Assembly: GCF_004341825.1 (NCBI RefSeq)
Contig: NZ_SMAG01000003.1
Coordinates: forward strand, 248,001-312,000
Reading direction: 5' to 3'
Source of the DNA: Hazenella coriacea
GTDB lineage: Bacteria; Bacillota; Bacilli; Thermoactinomycetales; Thermoactinomycetaceae
DNA: 64,000 nucleotides
How positions within the stretch are numbered: the stretch's first letter is position 1; each line of letters opens with the position of its first letter. Below are positions 1-8,914 of the stretch, piece by piece. The notes beneath the pieces were generated by a model. It searched no databases, had not been told where the DNA came from, and worked only from the letters and a program-made list of their open reading frames with translations. Made by a program: the position numbers and the translations under genes.

Positions 1-648
1 AAGTGGTTGCAGTCCTTTTCCCATGAATTACGAACACCCATCACGACGATTCATGGGTACTTAGAAGCTCTTCATGATGGTGTGATTGAAGCAAATCCCC
101 AGCTATACGAATCACTTCATCAAGAGTCCAAAAGGGTTGTTCAACTGATCGAAAAGATGAATCAATTACAATTGTGGCAAACTAAAGGCGTTCCTATTCA
201 TGAAAACAGTAATATCCATGATATACTGGTACAGGTATATCACCAACTAGCAGAATCAGCTAGAAAAAAAGGGGTATCTATCACTCTTCGCATGGAACAA
301 GGAGTCGTCACAGGAGCTAAAGAAAGTTGGACCATGGTATTTGAAGAGTTAATCCAGAATGCAATTCAATTTCATCGGGGAAAAAAGATATGGGTGACGG
401 GTAAAATAGAAGATAAGTTTTATGTGATGAATATAAAAGGGAAGGGAAAATATATCCCCCAAGAAGAGCTTAACCTGATTTTCGATGAATTTTATCGTCC
501 TGATCCATCGAGAAATCGAAAAACAGGTGGATTAGGACTGGGCTTAGCCATTGTAGAGCAAGTAGTTATCGCTCATGGTGGAAACATAACGGTTCAATCA
601 GATGGTGAGTTTCACCAATTCCGTGTTTTCATTCCACATCATCATTAA
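1..648 (+). CDS. Sensor histidine kinase, C-terminal part (5' end outside window)
   Basis: The reading frame is open from base 1, so the gene starts upstream; the TTG at base 7 is only an internal codon. Visible are the HisKA phosphoacceptor motif FSHELRTP, the ATP-binding N-box EELIQNAIQFH and the glycine-rich GGLGLGLAIV lid of the HATPase_c domain. The G1 box, normally DxGxGIP, reads IKGKGKYIP, so the usual ADP-contacting Asp is absent. Function is inferred from the family: a membrane two-component kinase phosphorylating a response regulator that should lie upstream. The ResA-like gene starts 25 bp downstream and may be cotranscribed. Confidence 0.9.
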   Translation, partial: KWLQSFSHELRTPITTIHGYLEALHDGVIEANPQLYESLHQESKRVVQLIEKMNQLQLWQTKGVPIHENSNIHDILVQVYHQLAESARKKGVSITLRMEQGVVTGAKESWTMVFEELIQNAIQFHRGKKIWVTGKIEDKFYVMNIKGKGKYIPQEELNLIFDEFYRPDPSRNRKTGGLGLGLAIVEQVVIAHGGNITVQSDGEFHQFRVFIPHHH

Positions 649-673
649 TAGAGAAATGGAGTTTTATCCTACC

Positions 674-1198
674 ATGAGGAAATATCGTTTTGTAATTTTG
701 GCTGGGTTATTGGTTCTTCTTGTCCTTTCATTTGTTTATCGACAAGAAAGCCAATCCAATACACCCACAATTCCTGAGAAGGGATATCAGGCACCCTTGT
801 TTCAACTTGAAGACCTGAATGGTAAAACCTATGATCTATCTTCTTTGAAAGGCAAAATCGTATTCATTAACTTTTGGGCTACGTGGTGTCCTCCATGTCG
901 TGCCGAGACTCCTGATCTGGTACAGCTCCATGGAAAGTATAAAGATCAAGTCGTTTTTCTCGGCATCAATGCAACAAAGGTAGATGATCCTGATCAGGTA
1001 CAAAAATTTGTTGAGCAATATAAAGTCAACTATCCAGTTTTACTCGATCCATCTGGAAAAGTGGTAAATCAATATCGAGTTCACTCCTATCCAACTAGCT
1101 ATATCATTGATTCACAAGGTGTCATCGTATACAAAAAAACAGGTGTGATCCCCCCATCCGAGTTCGAAAAAATGATTGAACCCCTGATCAAAAAGTAA
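674..1198 (+). CDS. ResA/TlpA-like membrane-anchored thiol-disulfide oxidoreductase
   Basis: A 174-aa protein. Residues 1-23 form an N-terminal membrane anchor (MRKYRFVILAGLLVLLVLSF), followed by an AhpC/TSA-TlpA thioredoxin fold with the redox motif WATWCPPC. The family works outside the membrane and keeps thiols reduced, for example for cytochrome c maturation, or reduces peroxides. I chose the ATG at 674 because a GGAG Shine-Dalgarno sits 12 bp upstream and the hydrophobic anchor then begins the protein; an in-frame ATG at 656 has poorer context. It lies between the kinase and a membrane protein on the same strand. Confidence 0.88.
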   Translation: MRKYRFVILAGLLVLLVLSFVYRQESQSNTPTIPEKGYQAPLFQLEDLNGKTYDLSSLKGKIVFINFWATWCPPCRAETPDLVQLHGKYKDQVVFLGINATKVDDPDQVQKFVEQYKVNYPVLLDPSGKVVNQYRVHSYPTSYIIDSQGVIVYKKTGVIPPSEFEKMIEPLIKK

Positions 1199-1212
1199 AA
1201 GGAAGGTTAGAG

Positions 1213-1932
1213 ATGTTTGAACCCACAGAAGGTCTTTATATAGGGATTACAACAGTTCCAATCTCGATCGTTAGCTATATCATAGCTTTTATAGCACTAT
1301 CTTTGATCCTGTCTCGCTCTGAAGACGGGAAACAGTTTGTAGACAAAATGGTCTCCGTCCTCCTCATCGGAATCTTAACCTATAAATTTTGGTTTATCAT
1401 CGAGCAACCTAGTATTTTGTTTAAGCAACCTCTAGAAATTCTCATGTATAGTGGAGGTGCTTACGCTTGGGAAGCCACTATCCTCTTATGCGGGGCTTGG
1501 CTCTCTTATCAAATTTGGAAAGAAGCACCTTCAAATCGATGGAGATTGATCCAACGCATACTCTTCGCCTTTATCATTGTTCGAGTTAGTTATTCTTTGT
1601 TAATTAAAGATTATGGGTCTCCTAGTAGCGGGTGGGGATGGAGGTTGGATGATCAAACCTATCTTCCTACCAATCTCTTTTTACTCGTTGGATACCTATT
1701 ACTCCTCCTTAGCTTTTATGTATTGCGTAAAAAACTAAGCTTTAACAAAGATCAAATAAGCTTCTGGTTGATTGGAATTAGCATCATCGAACTAGTCGTG
1801 AGGGGTTTCAAGCCACAATTAGATCACCTATGGATGAATATAGGGACTCTTGATATCCTCTATATTGTAACTTTACTGATCGGTGTTTACTTCCTTCTAT
1901 TTCGTCAACCTGATCCCATCCATAAAACATGA
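1213..1932 (+). CDS. Polytopic membrane protein of unknown function
   Basis: A 239-aa protein with about seven hydrophobic segments and short basic loops; the C-terminus (RQPDPIHKT) is polar. I recognise no catalytic motif. It begins 14 bp after the ResA-like gene behind AGGAAGGTTAG and is followed at once by a terminator, so the two genes are probably cotranscribed. That position suggests a role linked to extracytoplasmic thiol chemistry. It could be a distant DsbD/CcdA- or Lgt-like protein, but I cannot show either. Confidence 0.75.
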   Translation: MFEPTEGLYIGITTVPISIVSYIIAFIALSLILSRSEDGKQFVDKMVSVLLIGILTYKFWFIIEQPSILFKQPLEILMYSGGAYAWEATILLCGAWLSYQIWKEAPSNRWRLIQRILFAFIIVRVSYSLLIKDYGSPSSGWGWRLDDQTYLPTNLFLLVGYLLLLLSFYVLRKKLSFNKDQISFWLIGISIIELVVRGFKPQLDHLWMNIGTLDILYIVTLLIGVYFLLFRQPDPIHKT

Positions 1933-1941
1933 ACATAATTA

Positions 1942-1976
1942 AAGCCACAATAGGATCTCCATTCTAATTGTGGCTT
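1942..1976 (+). terminator. Rho-independent terminator
   Basis: AAGCCACAAT and ATTGTGGCTT form a 10-bp perfect stem, followed by CTCTTTAT. It closes the kinase/ResA/membrane-protein unit. The interval up to 2131 holds no gene. Confidence 0.75.
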
Positions 1977-2131
1977 CTCTTTATACCTGCTTCTCTGGGA
2001 ATATGCCAGGTATTTATATTCATTTTGTTAGTTGCTAACCCTTTTGTTGAGACAAAGCCATACTAGTCATAAATGTTGGAGATACTCATTAGGCTCATCT
2101 ACTCATTAGACATTGGCAACATGTTTCTGAC

Positions 2132-3640
2132 TTAAAAAGACTTTACTTTCTTTCGCTTACCTGAAGGACGTTGATTTTTGTTGTTATTTACAAAGCGTTT
2201 GGAAGCACCTGTCCTACCTGCTCCCCCTCGATTCGATTTTTTCCCTCGACCTCGATCTTCCTTATAGTCTTTGTGGTCTCGACCACCTCTACTACCTCTA
2301 CCTCCTCTACCGCCACCGAAAAATCCACCACGATCCTCACTGATTTGTACAGGAGTTTTATCTGGTTCTTTCGTAATCATTTTTAGGGCAGCGGCTAATA
2401 GAGTTACAGAGTCAGTTTGCGCCAACAATTCTTCCGCTAATTCGATATAATCCCGATGCTCATTTTCCTCAACCACAGTTAATAGCTTTTCAATAGCGAT
2501 CCGTTGCTGACCTTCCATCGCTTCATTAAGACTCGGTGTCGCTTGGCGAATCATTTTCCGTTTGGTCACCCGTTCAATATTGCGTAGATGATCCATCTCT
2601 CTATAAGTAACAAAAGTCATCGCCACTCCTGTCTTGCCTGCACGACCCGTACGACCAATCCGATGAACATAGCTTTCCGGATCTTGTGGAATATCAAAGT
2701 TAAATACGTGTGTCACTCCTGAAATATCTAACCCTCGAGCTGCAACATCCGTTGCCACCATAATATCAACGGTTCCTTCTTTAAACCGACGAATCACAGT
2801 GTCCCGACGAGCTTGAGTCAAGTCCCCATGGATTCCTTCAGCTGAATAACCACGTTTGTTAAGACCTTCTGTCAATTCATCGACACGTTTTTTAGTACGA
2901 CCAAAAACAATTGCCAGCTCTGGAGACTGAATATCTAAAAGGTTACAGAGGATATCAAATTTTTGTTTAGGTGACATCTCAATATAAAACTGTTCAATGT
3001 TAGGCATGGTCACTTCTTTTGTCTTAATTTTAACCTCTGTAGGGTCTTTCATAAACTTTTGTGCCAGTGCTCGAATATCTTTGGGCATCGTAGCAGAGAA
3101 TAACAACGTTTGTCTTTCAGATGGAATCTCTGATAGAATCGCTTCAATCTCTTCAACAAAGCCCATTTGTAGCATCTCATCCGCTTCATCAAGAACAACT
3201 AAATTGATATTGTTCAGACGAATCGTGCGACGACGCATATGATCTTGTAGACGACCTGGTGTTCCTACAATAATTTGGGGTCTTTTTTTCAAAGAACGGA
3301 TTTGTCGGTTAATATCCTGTCCACCATAGATCGGTAAAGAGCGAACCTTTTTATATTGACCAATTCGATTTAATTCTTCAGCCACCTGAATCGCCAATTC
3401 ACGAGTTGGTGTGATGACGATTCCTTGTATCTCATCTGTATCTACAGATACTTTCTCGATCATCGGAATTCCAAACGCAGCAGTTTTACCCGTTCCAGTC
3501 TGTGCTTGTCCAAGCACATCCCGACCTTCCATCGCAATTGGAATGGTCCGTTCTTGTATAGGTGTTGCTTCTTCAAAACCCATATGACTTATGGATTGTA
3601 ATAATGAGGAACTAAGTCCCAGTTCACTAAATGTAGCCAA
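2132..3640 (-). CDS. cshA: DEAD-box RNA helicase, CshA type
   Basis: ATP-dependent RNA helicase of the CshA/DeaD group, used in mRNA turnover, ribosome assembly and cold adaptation. Motifs in order: Q motif [18 protein letters not shown], Ia [37 protein letters not shown] and [12 protein letters not shown]. The C-terminal third ends in an RG-rich, basic RNA-binding tail. I place the start at the TTG at 3640: AAAGGTGGA lies 8 nt before it, and the more upstream ATG at 3661 overlaps that Shine-Dalgarno and has none of its own. The protein is then 502 aa and begins [10 protein letters not shown], as CshA proteins usually do. Confidence 0.95.
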   Translation of the reverse strand: MATFSELGLSSSLLQSISHMGFEEATPIQERTIPIAMEGRDVLGQAQTGTGKTAAFGIPMIEKVSVDTDEIQGIVITPTRELAIQVAEELNRIGQYKKVRSLPIYGGQDINRQIRSLKKRPQIIVGTPGRLQDHMRRRTIRLNNINLVVLDEADEMLQMGFVEEIEAILSEIPSERQTLLFSATMPKDIRALAQKFMKDPTEVKIKTKEVTMPNIEQFYIEMSPKQKFDILCNLLDIQSPELAIVFGRTKKRVDELTEGLNKRGYSAEGIHGDLTQARRDTVIRRFKEGTVDIMVATDVAARGLDISGVTHVFNFDIPQDPESYVHRIGRTGRAGKTGVAMTFVTYREMDHLRNIERVTKRKMIRQATPSLNEAMEGQQRIAIEKLLTVVEENEHRDYIELAEELLAQTDSVTLLAAALKMITKEPDKTPVQISEDRGGFFGGGRGGRGSRGGRDHKDYKEDRGRGKKSNRGGAGRTGASKRFVNNNKNQRPSGKRKKVKSF

Positions 3641-3795
3641 GAGTGTGAGTCCACCTTTCATTTTTCCCTAATAACAAAATAATGAGCCTGCGGCATGATT
3701 CAACTATTCCTGCACAACCAAATCAAAAGCCTATGGTTGTAAGATTTTATCTGATTTTATGCGACAACCTCAACCGGCAAAAATAGCCTAAGTTA

Positions 3796-3806
3796 CTATT
3801 ATACCA
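3796..3806 (-). promoter_or_regulatory. Extended -10 promoter of the helicase gene with long leader
   Basis: On the minus strand TGGTATAAT forms an extended -10 (TATAAT at 3803-3798). The -35 region is weak. Transcription from here would give a leader of roughly 150 nt before the TTG start. That leader contains a GGTTGT...ACAACC inverted repeat, and long leaders are common for cold-induced helicases. Confidence 0.45.
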
Positions 3807-3849
3807 TTAGTCTTGTATATTGACTGCTACAATATACTTTTTTCTACGT

Positions 3850-3881
3850 AAAAAAACATCCCCTTTGCTTAAGGAGATGCT
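3850..3881 (-). terminator. Rho-independent terminator of the cupin gene
   Basis: On the minus strand CATCTCC and GGGGATG pair around a 9-nt loop and are followed by TTTTTTT. It separates the cupin gene from the helicase gene on the same strand. Confidence 0.75.
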
Positions 3882-3938
3882 TCATTATGTGAGCCATTAA
3901 GCTTTCATTATATATCCTAAATAAAGATTATGTGTTAA

Positions 3939-4391
3939 TCAAATATCTGGAAATTCAATTTGGTACCGCTTTCCAACCTCAACCATTTTCTTTAGCCATT
4001 GCTCTTTTGTATAAGATTGCATTTCAGATGCACTTAATTCTCTCGCATAATACTCAAAATGGGCAGGACATGACACTACCTGAATGGTTGCCTCTTCACT
4101 ATCAATCCGGAAAGTGTGGGAAATTCCTCTTGGTAAAAACACTGTCGCACCCTCTGTAGCTGAAAAAGACTGATCTCCCAAATAGACCGTCAGTTCTCCA
4201 CGAATGACATTAAATACCTCATCCTCTTGATGATGAATATGCCGTGGAGGACCCTCTCCTTTTTGCTCCGTAGATTGTAAAACCGCATACCGATCCTGTG
4301 TCTCTTTTCCACTAATCATCACAGACATAGGTCTTCCTAAAAATAAGATCTCTTCTTGACTGTTTGGGTAACGTACAGGCGATTGATTCAA
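3939..4391 (-). CDS. Cupin domain protein
   Basis: A 150-aa single-domain cupin. Both conserved cupin motifs are complete. Motif 1 is G-x5-H-x-H-x4-E-x6-G (around HIHHQEDEVFNVIRG), which supplies the metal ligands. Motif 2 is G-x5-P-x-G-x2-H (GATVFLPRGISH). The substrate cannot be told from sequence; small stand-alone cupins include dioxygenases, isomerases and binding proteins. The start is a TTG preceded by AGGAGGTG at good spacing. It is monocistronic. Confidence 0.88.
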   Translation of the reverse strand: MNQSPVRYPNSQEEILFLGRPMSVMISGKETQDRYAVLQSTEQKGEGPPRHIHHQEDEVFNVIRGELTVYLGDQSFSATEGATVFLPRGISHTFRIDSEEATIQVVSCPAHFEYYARELSASEMQSYTKEQWLKKMVEVGKRYQIEFPDI

Positions 4392-4543
4392 GATCCAACA
4401 CCTCCTGTCACTATTATAACCTATAAAACTAAATATTTGTTGTATTCATTCATTTATGTATAGTATAAACTTTAATAACTCGCCCATTTCGGTCTACCAT
4501 CTTGTTGTATACTAATTCTAGAATCGATGGAACAATAGGGGCA

Positions 4544-4672
4544 GTGATCAAAAGGTTATCCCTAGTTCACCAATTTTCTAGCTATAAAGCATTTGGAGTT
4601 TTTATATTGAGTACAGCAATTATTCTAGGTATCATTTGTGTGTTTATCCTAATCACTAATCTGATCATGTGA
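4544..4672 (+). CDS. Possible 42-aa membrane peptide
   Basis: A GTG-started frame behind AGGGG encodes a basic N-terminus followed by about 25 hydrophobic residues (VFILSTAIILGIICVFILI). It reads like a single-pass small membrane protein. No homologue is known to me and spacing to the Shine-Dalgarno is tight, so it could be chance in an AT-rich spacer. Confidence 0.25.
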   Translation: MIKRLSLVHQFSSYKAFGVFILSTAIILGIICVFILITNLIM

Positions 4673-4705
4673 AATGAATGAACGACATCTTGAGAGGTAT
4701 TTAAC

Positions 4706-4854
4706 ATGCTAATATCTCAACCCAAAAGTGAAATCATCAATGTAGACTTATATATTCCACTCCACGTTGAATAGGATTACCCCAAGAAGTTAGGAGCTAC
4801 GACATATTAGATGATATAACCACTTCGGATCGTGAAATATTAGAAGGATTTTAG
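4706..4854 (+). pseudogene. Frameshifted small gene, about 50 aa
   Basis: An ATG with GAGAGGT seven bases upstream opens a frame (MLISQPKSEIINVDLYIPLH) that stops at 4772. From 4771 a neighbouring frame continues with sensible protein sequence (IGLPQEVRSYDILDDITTSD) and stops at 4852. Adding one base near 4771 would join them. It sits 23 bp before the next plus-strand gene, so the two may form an operon. It is either a true frameshift or a base missing from the assembly. Confidence 0.45.
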
Positions 4855-4877
4855 TTAAATAAAAGGGAGAGTCAGAA

Positions 4878-5420
4878 GTGGATTTTCGAATACAAGCAGG
4901 AGCTCCCAGAGTTACAGGACAATTCGATGAAGAGGATGAAAATCTTGCAGAAGCGATCGAAACCATCTTCCCTCTTTATACGGAAGATGCCATTCTAGTT
5001 TGGAAAAACATCTACATTCCTCTAAGTTATAAATACGAAATCAGTATCATGACCTGGGATCTCCTTGACATGCTCGAAAAACTTCGAAAGCATTCTTCTG
5101 GTGAATGGAAGATTCAGTGGGCTTCCGATTCATTTCGTAATAGCTGGTACTTGCGATGGGAGGAAGATACCCTGACCATCAATGCAGAATGGGGCTCTGT
5201 CATCGGAAACACTGAAAATCAGCTGAAAGAAAAAAGAGAAATCAAGGTTCCCATCCTTGCATTTACAGCTGAATGGAGAAAATTACTAGGTAATCTGATT
5301 ACAGGATTGCAAAAGTCAGGATACACAGAAGAACGACTTCCTGGAATGGATCGTTTAATTCATGAATATCATACAATTCCCTTTGACGGGATTCTTTATG
5401 CAAAGCCCCACCATCAATGA
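4878..5420 (+). CDS. Conserved-looking hypothetical protein, 180 aa
   Basis: GTG start preceded by AAAAGGGAGAG. The protein is soluble, acidic and rich in Trp (about nine), with no signal peptide or membrane segment. It opens with a beta-type region, followed by a helical segment (LLDMLEKLRKHSSGEWKIQW). The overall look resembles small immunity-type or SUKH-like proteins, but I do not recognise a family. It follows the frameshifted small gene and is closed by a strong terminator. Confidence 0.7.
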   Translation: MDFRIQAGAPRVTGQFDEEDENLAEAIETIFPLYTEDAILVWKNIYIPLSYKYEISIMTWDLLDMLEKLRKHSSGEWKIQWASDSFRNSWYLRWEEDTLTINAEWGSVIGNTENQLKEKREIKVPILAFTAEWRKLLGNLITGLQKSGYTEERLPGMDRLIHEYHTIPFDGILYAKPHHQ

Positions 5421-5466
5421 TTTTTATTATCTAATAATACACTTCCATTTACTTGAGCTTATGATC

Positions 5467-5519
5467 AGACAAGGCTTCTTCTTTTGGAAAAATCACAAAA
5501 GAAGAAACCCTGTCTTTTT
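5467..5519 (+). terminator. Rho-independent terminator
   Basis: AGACAAGG/CTTCTTCTTTTG pairs with CAAAAGAAG/CCCTGTCT, followed by TTTTT. It ends the 4878-5420 gene. A minus-strand thi operon converges from the other side. Confidence 0.75.
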
Positions 5520-5575
5520 CATTTAATTCAAATATGGAGAAATCGATTATAAATATACTAGCCTTTCATGTTTCA

Positions 5576-6202
5576 TTAAACCAATTTCTCTAGTTCCTTT
5601 TTAAAATAACTAGCCATTGACTTAGGACATGGAGCAGATAAAATTCCCGAGATAATAGCAACTCCATCTGGAATATAAGGTGCAAGAGCTGGTAAAGTTT
5701 TTTGGTTGATTCCACCAATCAGCACAATCGGCAATGATACAGCTTCTCGAATTGAAGATAATGTTTTAATAGAAACTATTGTGGCATCATCTTTAGAACT
5801 AGTCGGAAACATACTCCCAACTCCTAAATACGAAGCTCCATCTTGTTTTGCTTGAACTGCTTCTTCCACTGAATGGACAGAGACTCCAATTGGCATGTCA
5901 AGTCCAACAATCTGTCTGGCCTCTTGTATGGATAAATCATTTTGACCGATATGGAGCATATCTGCTTGGGCAAGTAGGGCAACATCAGCACGATCATTAA
6001 TAACAAGAGGAATCTGGTATTTTTGGCATAGCTCTTTAAAACGCTTTCCTGTTTCTAAAAACTGCCGGGAACTAGCCTTTTTCATACGCAATTGAACACA
6101 AGTAACGCCACCACGAATGGCAGCTTCTGTTCTTTGATACAAATCTTCCTGATCATCTGTAACCAAGTAGAGTTGTAAACGATCTCTTAATTTACCGAGC
6201 AT
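5576..6202 (-). CDS. thiE: Thiamine-phosphate synthase ThiE
   Basis: Joins HMP-pyrophosphate and thiazole phosphate to make thiamine monophosphate. A 208-aa TIM barrel of usual length. Family signatures are visible: the QLRMK strand, NDRADVALLAQADMLHIGQ, the GVSVHSVEEA loop, GVGSMFPTSSK and the C-terminal GGI phosphate loop. Last gene of the tenA-thiD-thiM-thiE operon; its start overlaps the end of thiM by 11 bp, implying coupled translation. Confidence 0.95.
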   Translation of the reverse strand: MLGKLRDRLQLYLVTDDQEDLYQRTEAAIRGGVTCVQLRMKKASSRQFLETGKRFKELCQKYQIPLVINDRADVALLAQADMLHIGQNDLSIQEARQIVGLDMPIGVSVHSVEEAVQAKQDGASYLGVGSMFPTSSKDDATIVSIKTLSSIREAVSLPIVLIGGINQKTLPALAPYIPDGVAIISGILSAPCPKSMASYFKKELEKLV

Positions 6203-6986
6203 CGATCTTCCCTTCTTTTGCTAACCATTGGTTATTCATTTGTGATACGCTATCCATTAAATACATCCGAAAAGTTCCCAATCCTGCATTCCCCTTCATT
6301 CGCTCTGCCCATTCCCCTGCCAAACCAACAGCCACATAAGCAGTTACTGCACTTGAAAGAGCTTCCAAACCAGCCCCTAAACAACAACCGATCACAGATG
6401 TAGACATACACCCTGTTCCAGTTACTTGCGATAACAATGGAGTTCCATTATAGATTCTGACCTCTCGTTCTCCATCCGTCACATAATCAACGGAACCACT
6501 TACGGCAATTACAGTGTTCAATCGCTTTGCCAACTTTTGAATATCAGGGAGAATGGTCTCAAACTCAGTATCTGCGTCAACCCCTTTCCCTGCGCGACTA
6601 CCACATAAGGTGGAAATTTCAGAAGCGTTTCCACGAATGACTGCAAATTTCACTTCAGCAAGTAAACGCTCCACAGATTGAAAGCGAAAAGATGTCGCTC
6701 CTACACCAACGGGATCCAAAACTACCGGAACCTGCTGTTGATTAGCAGCTTTTCCCGCTTTGATCATTCGATCGATATATGATTTTGAAAGGGTTCCCAT
6801 ATTTAAAACGAGTGATTGGCTTTGTACTACCATTTCTTCGACTTCTTCTTCAGCGTCAGCCATGACGGGGCTAGCTCCACAAGCAAGTGTCATATTGGCA
6901 CAATCATTAATGGTCACTGAGTTAGTGATGTGGTGGATCAGTGGCTGAATTTCCCTGATTTTTTCCCAATTGTATTCAAAGCTCAT
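6192..6986 (-). CDS. thiM: Hydroxyethylthiazole kinase ThiM
   Basis: Phosphorylates the thiazole alcohol (THZ) for salvage. The 264-aa ribokinase-like protein shows HHITNSVTINDCANMTLA near the N-terminus, the VLDPVGVGAT segment, the RGNASEI motif and the catalytic GTGCMSTS anion hole (Cys of GTGC as in the family). It lies between thiD (31 bp upstream) and thiE. Confidence 0.95.
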   Translation of the reverse strand: MSFEYNWEKIREIQPLIHHITNSVTINDCANMTLACGASPVMADAEEEVEEMVVQSQSLVLNMGTLSKSYIDRMIKAGKAANQQQVPVVLDPVGVGATSFRFQSVERLLAEVKFAVIRGNASEISTLCGSRAGKGVDADTEFETILPDIQKLAKRLNTVIAVSGSVDYVTDGEREVRIYNGTPLLSQVTGTGCMSTSVIGCCLGAGLEALSSAVTAYVAVGLAGEWAERMKGNAGLGTFRMYLMDSVSQMNNQWLAKEGKIDAR

Positions 6987-7017
6987 ACAAGGATCTCCTT
7001 TTACTTAGGAAATTTTT

Positions 7018-7830
7018 TCACTCAGCTCTCCATAACGAATGAAAATGATGAATGGGTCCAGAACCTTGTCCCACTGGAAATGAGAGGCGAATCCCCTCTT
7101 CGACATAGTTTTTAGCTAAACAAATGGCCTGGGTCATTGAATAATCTTGAGCTAATAACGCAGCAATCGCAGATGATAAACTACATCCTGTTCCATGAGT
7201 ATTGTTAGACTCAATCCATTTACCAATAAACTTTTCTCCTGTAGAAAGAAAATCAATCACTTGGTCACCCAAGGGGAGATGTCCGCCCTTCACTAATATC
7301 TCACCATGAGTCCACTTTTTTAGATTTTCAATTGCTTTTTGGATGTCTGCTTCTGAAAGCAACTTTTCTCCCACTAATACTTCTGCTTCATGAAGATTTG
7401 GAGTAATCAAAGTCGCCAATGGAAATAGTTTAGTTTTTAAAGCTTCAATCGCATCTTCTTGTAAAAGAACACTTCCTGTTGTCGATACCATCACTGGATC
7501 CATGATGATAATTTTAGGTTGATACTGAATCAATGCATTTTCGATCACCTCGATGAGGGAACACTCCGAAACCATACCAATTTTTACTGCATTGATTGGA
7601 ATATCTGTGAATACTGCTTTTAGCTGTTCTTCTACAATCGAAGGACTCAATGTTTCTACCGCATAGACACCTTGTGTGTTTTGAGCAGTTATCGCTGTAA
7701 TCACGCTTAGACCATACGTACCTAAAGCTGCCATCGTTTTCAGATCCGCTTGGATTCCTGCTCCTCCACTAGAGTCACTTCCAGCAATGGTTAACACTTT
7801 TTTGATCAATCTTTTATCCTCACTTTCCAA
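7018..7830 (-). CDS. thiD: HMP/HMP-phosphate kinase ThiD
   Basis: Phosphorylates hydroxymethylpyrimidine and its monophosphate. Ribokinase-fold signatures: TIAGSDSSGGAGIQADLKT, MDPVMVSTTG, LITPNLHEAEVL, LVKGGH and the catalytic HGTGCSLSSAIAA. Its start overlaps the end of tenA by 11 bp. Length (270 aa) is typical for the single-domain enzyme. Confidence 0.95.
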   Translation of the reverse strand: MESEDKRLIKKVLTIAGSDSSGGAGIQADLKTMAALGTYGLSVITAITAQNTQGVYAVETLSPSIVEEQLKAVFTDIPINAVKIGMVSECSLIEVIENALIQYQPKIIIMDPVMVSTTGSVLLQEDAIEALKTKLFPLATLITPNLHEAEVLVGEKLLSEADIQKAIENLKKWTHGEILVKGGHLPLGDQVIDFLSTGEKFIGKWIESNNTHGTGCSLSSAIAALLAQDYSMTQAICLAKNYVEEGIRLSFPVGQGSGPIHHFHSLWRAE

Positions 7831-8500
7831 ATGAATAAGACTCTAGTGTATAGGCCATATTCCAAAAATTAAATTCATGGATACAACTCAATTGGAAAGC
7901 TTCTTTTAATTTTTCATGTTCTGAAGAAGTCATCGACTTTGCAAGATGATCCAGTCGACTTCGTAACTCTTGATTTAGCGTTTTAAAATCATCACCAGCA
8001 TAAAATTGGATCCAATCATAAAAAGGATGATCTTCTGTTGGTGAATTTTCTTCCATGATTCTCTCAGCAATATAGATATACGTCCATGGACAAGGCAAAA
8101 TCACTGCATATAAATCAGCCAATGTCCCTGTTTGAGCCGTACACAACATATGGTTCATATAGTTTCGAGCACTGGGTGCAAGTGATTTTACTTGTTGTAG
8201 AGATGTAAAGTCTACACCCGCTTCTCGACAAAAGTTTTGATGCGGATGAGCTTCAGAATGTAAAGTCACCCCAATTTGCTGATGGAAAAATTCCATATCT
8301 TCTCTATTTTTCGTCTTCATAATCCCCAACGCATACATTTGAACAAATACGCTTAAGTATTGAAAATCTTGTTCCACATAATGAATTAATTGTTCAGGTT
8401 TAAGTTTCCCCTTAGATATTCCTTGAACAAATGGGTGATCATAGATTTTTTGAAATAACTCATCAGATTCTTGACGTAATTGTGCTGTAAAGGTCATCAC
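7820..8500 (-). CDS. tenA: Aminopyrimidine aminohydrolase TenA (thiaminase II)
   Basis: Hydrolyses amino-HMP from degraded thiamine to HMP, feeding ThiD. 226 aa, all-helical. The catalytic Cys lies in ILPCPWTYIYIAE; the C-terminal HEFNFWNMAYT carries the conserved Glu region. First gene of the operon, preceded by GGAGGAATTGTG and about 80 nt downstream of the TPP aptamer. Confidence 0.93.
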   Translation of the reverse strand: MMTFTAQLRQESDELFQKIYDHPFVQGISKGKLKPEQLIHYVEQDFQYLSVFVQMYALGIMKTKNREDMEFFHQQIGVTLHSEAHPHQNFCREAGVDFTSLQQVKSLAPSARNYMNHMLCTAQTGTLADLYAVILPCPWTYIYIAERIMEENSPTEDHPFYDWIQFYAGDDFKTLNQELRSRLDHLAKSMTSSEHEKLKEAFQLSCIHEFNFWNMAYTLESYSFGK

Positions 8501-8520
8501 AATTCCTCCTTATAATTAAA

Positions 8521-8558
8521 AAAATAAGAAAGGCCGCTCCTAAAATGGAGCGACCTTT
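8521..8558 (-). terminator. Riboswitch expression platform: intrinsic terminator
   Basis: On the minus strand AAAGGTCGCTCC and GGAGCGGCCTTT pair with one mismatch, followed by CTTATTTTTTT. It lies between the TPP aptamer and the tenA start, so thiamine-pyrophosphate binding most likely favours this hairpin and premature termination. Confidence 0.85.
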
Positions 8559-8578
8559 ATAAACACACCAAAGATAGC

Positions 8579-8663
8579 TCCACTTCCCTACGCTGGTATA
8601 AACCAGATCAGGTTCTAAGGGTTTGCACACTGCGCATCTCAATCTTTCGATACCCCTAGTGGA
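8579..8663 (-). ncRNA. TPP riboswitch aptamer (THI element)
   Basis: The minus strand carries the THI-box hallmarks: outer stem TCCACT/AGTGGA, GGGG near the 5' side, GAGATG, ACCCTT, GAACCTGATCTGGTT and the GCGTAGGGA end. The match to the consensus is close enough to call directly. It controls the thiamine salvage operon downstream. Bases 8664-8914, upstream of it, hold no gene I can support. Confidence 0.96.
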
Positions 8664-8914
8664 TGTCTTCATTCATATTCAATTAACCCCAATCTAACAT
8701 ATTACTCTCTACTTAACAACCTTCAAAGATAAACAATATATTTTAATCATCCGATGGAGGCTACATCCAGATCATCTGTTATGTTATATATAATTAAATA
8801 GTAGCATATGTATAACCCCTCAGAAGAAAAAAGTCTCCAAGGGGGGATTACTTGATTGGAAAAACCAAAATATTGTATGTATTGCTATTCGAAAATGGAT
8901 CTCCGTTTTTGTTG

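Noticed and set aside
4560-4870. Riboswitch or tRNA in the AT-rich gap before the 4878 gene
   Set aside because: No conserved aptamer elements or cloverleaf could be traced; only the two short frames are reported.
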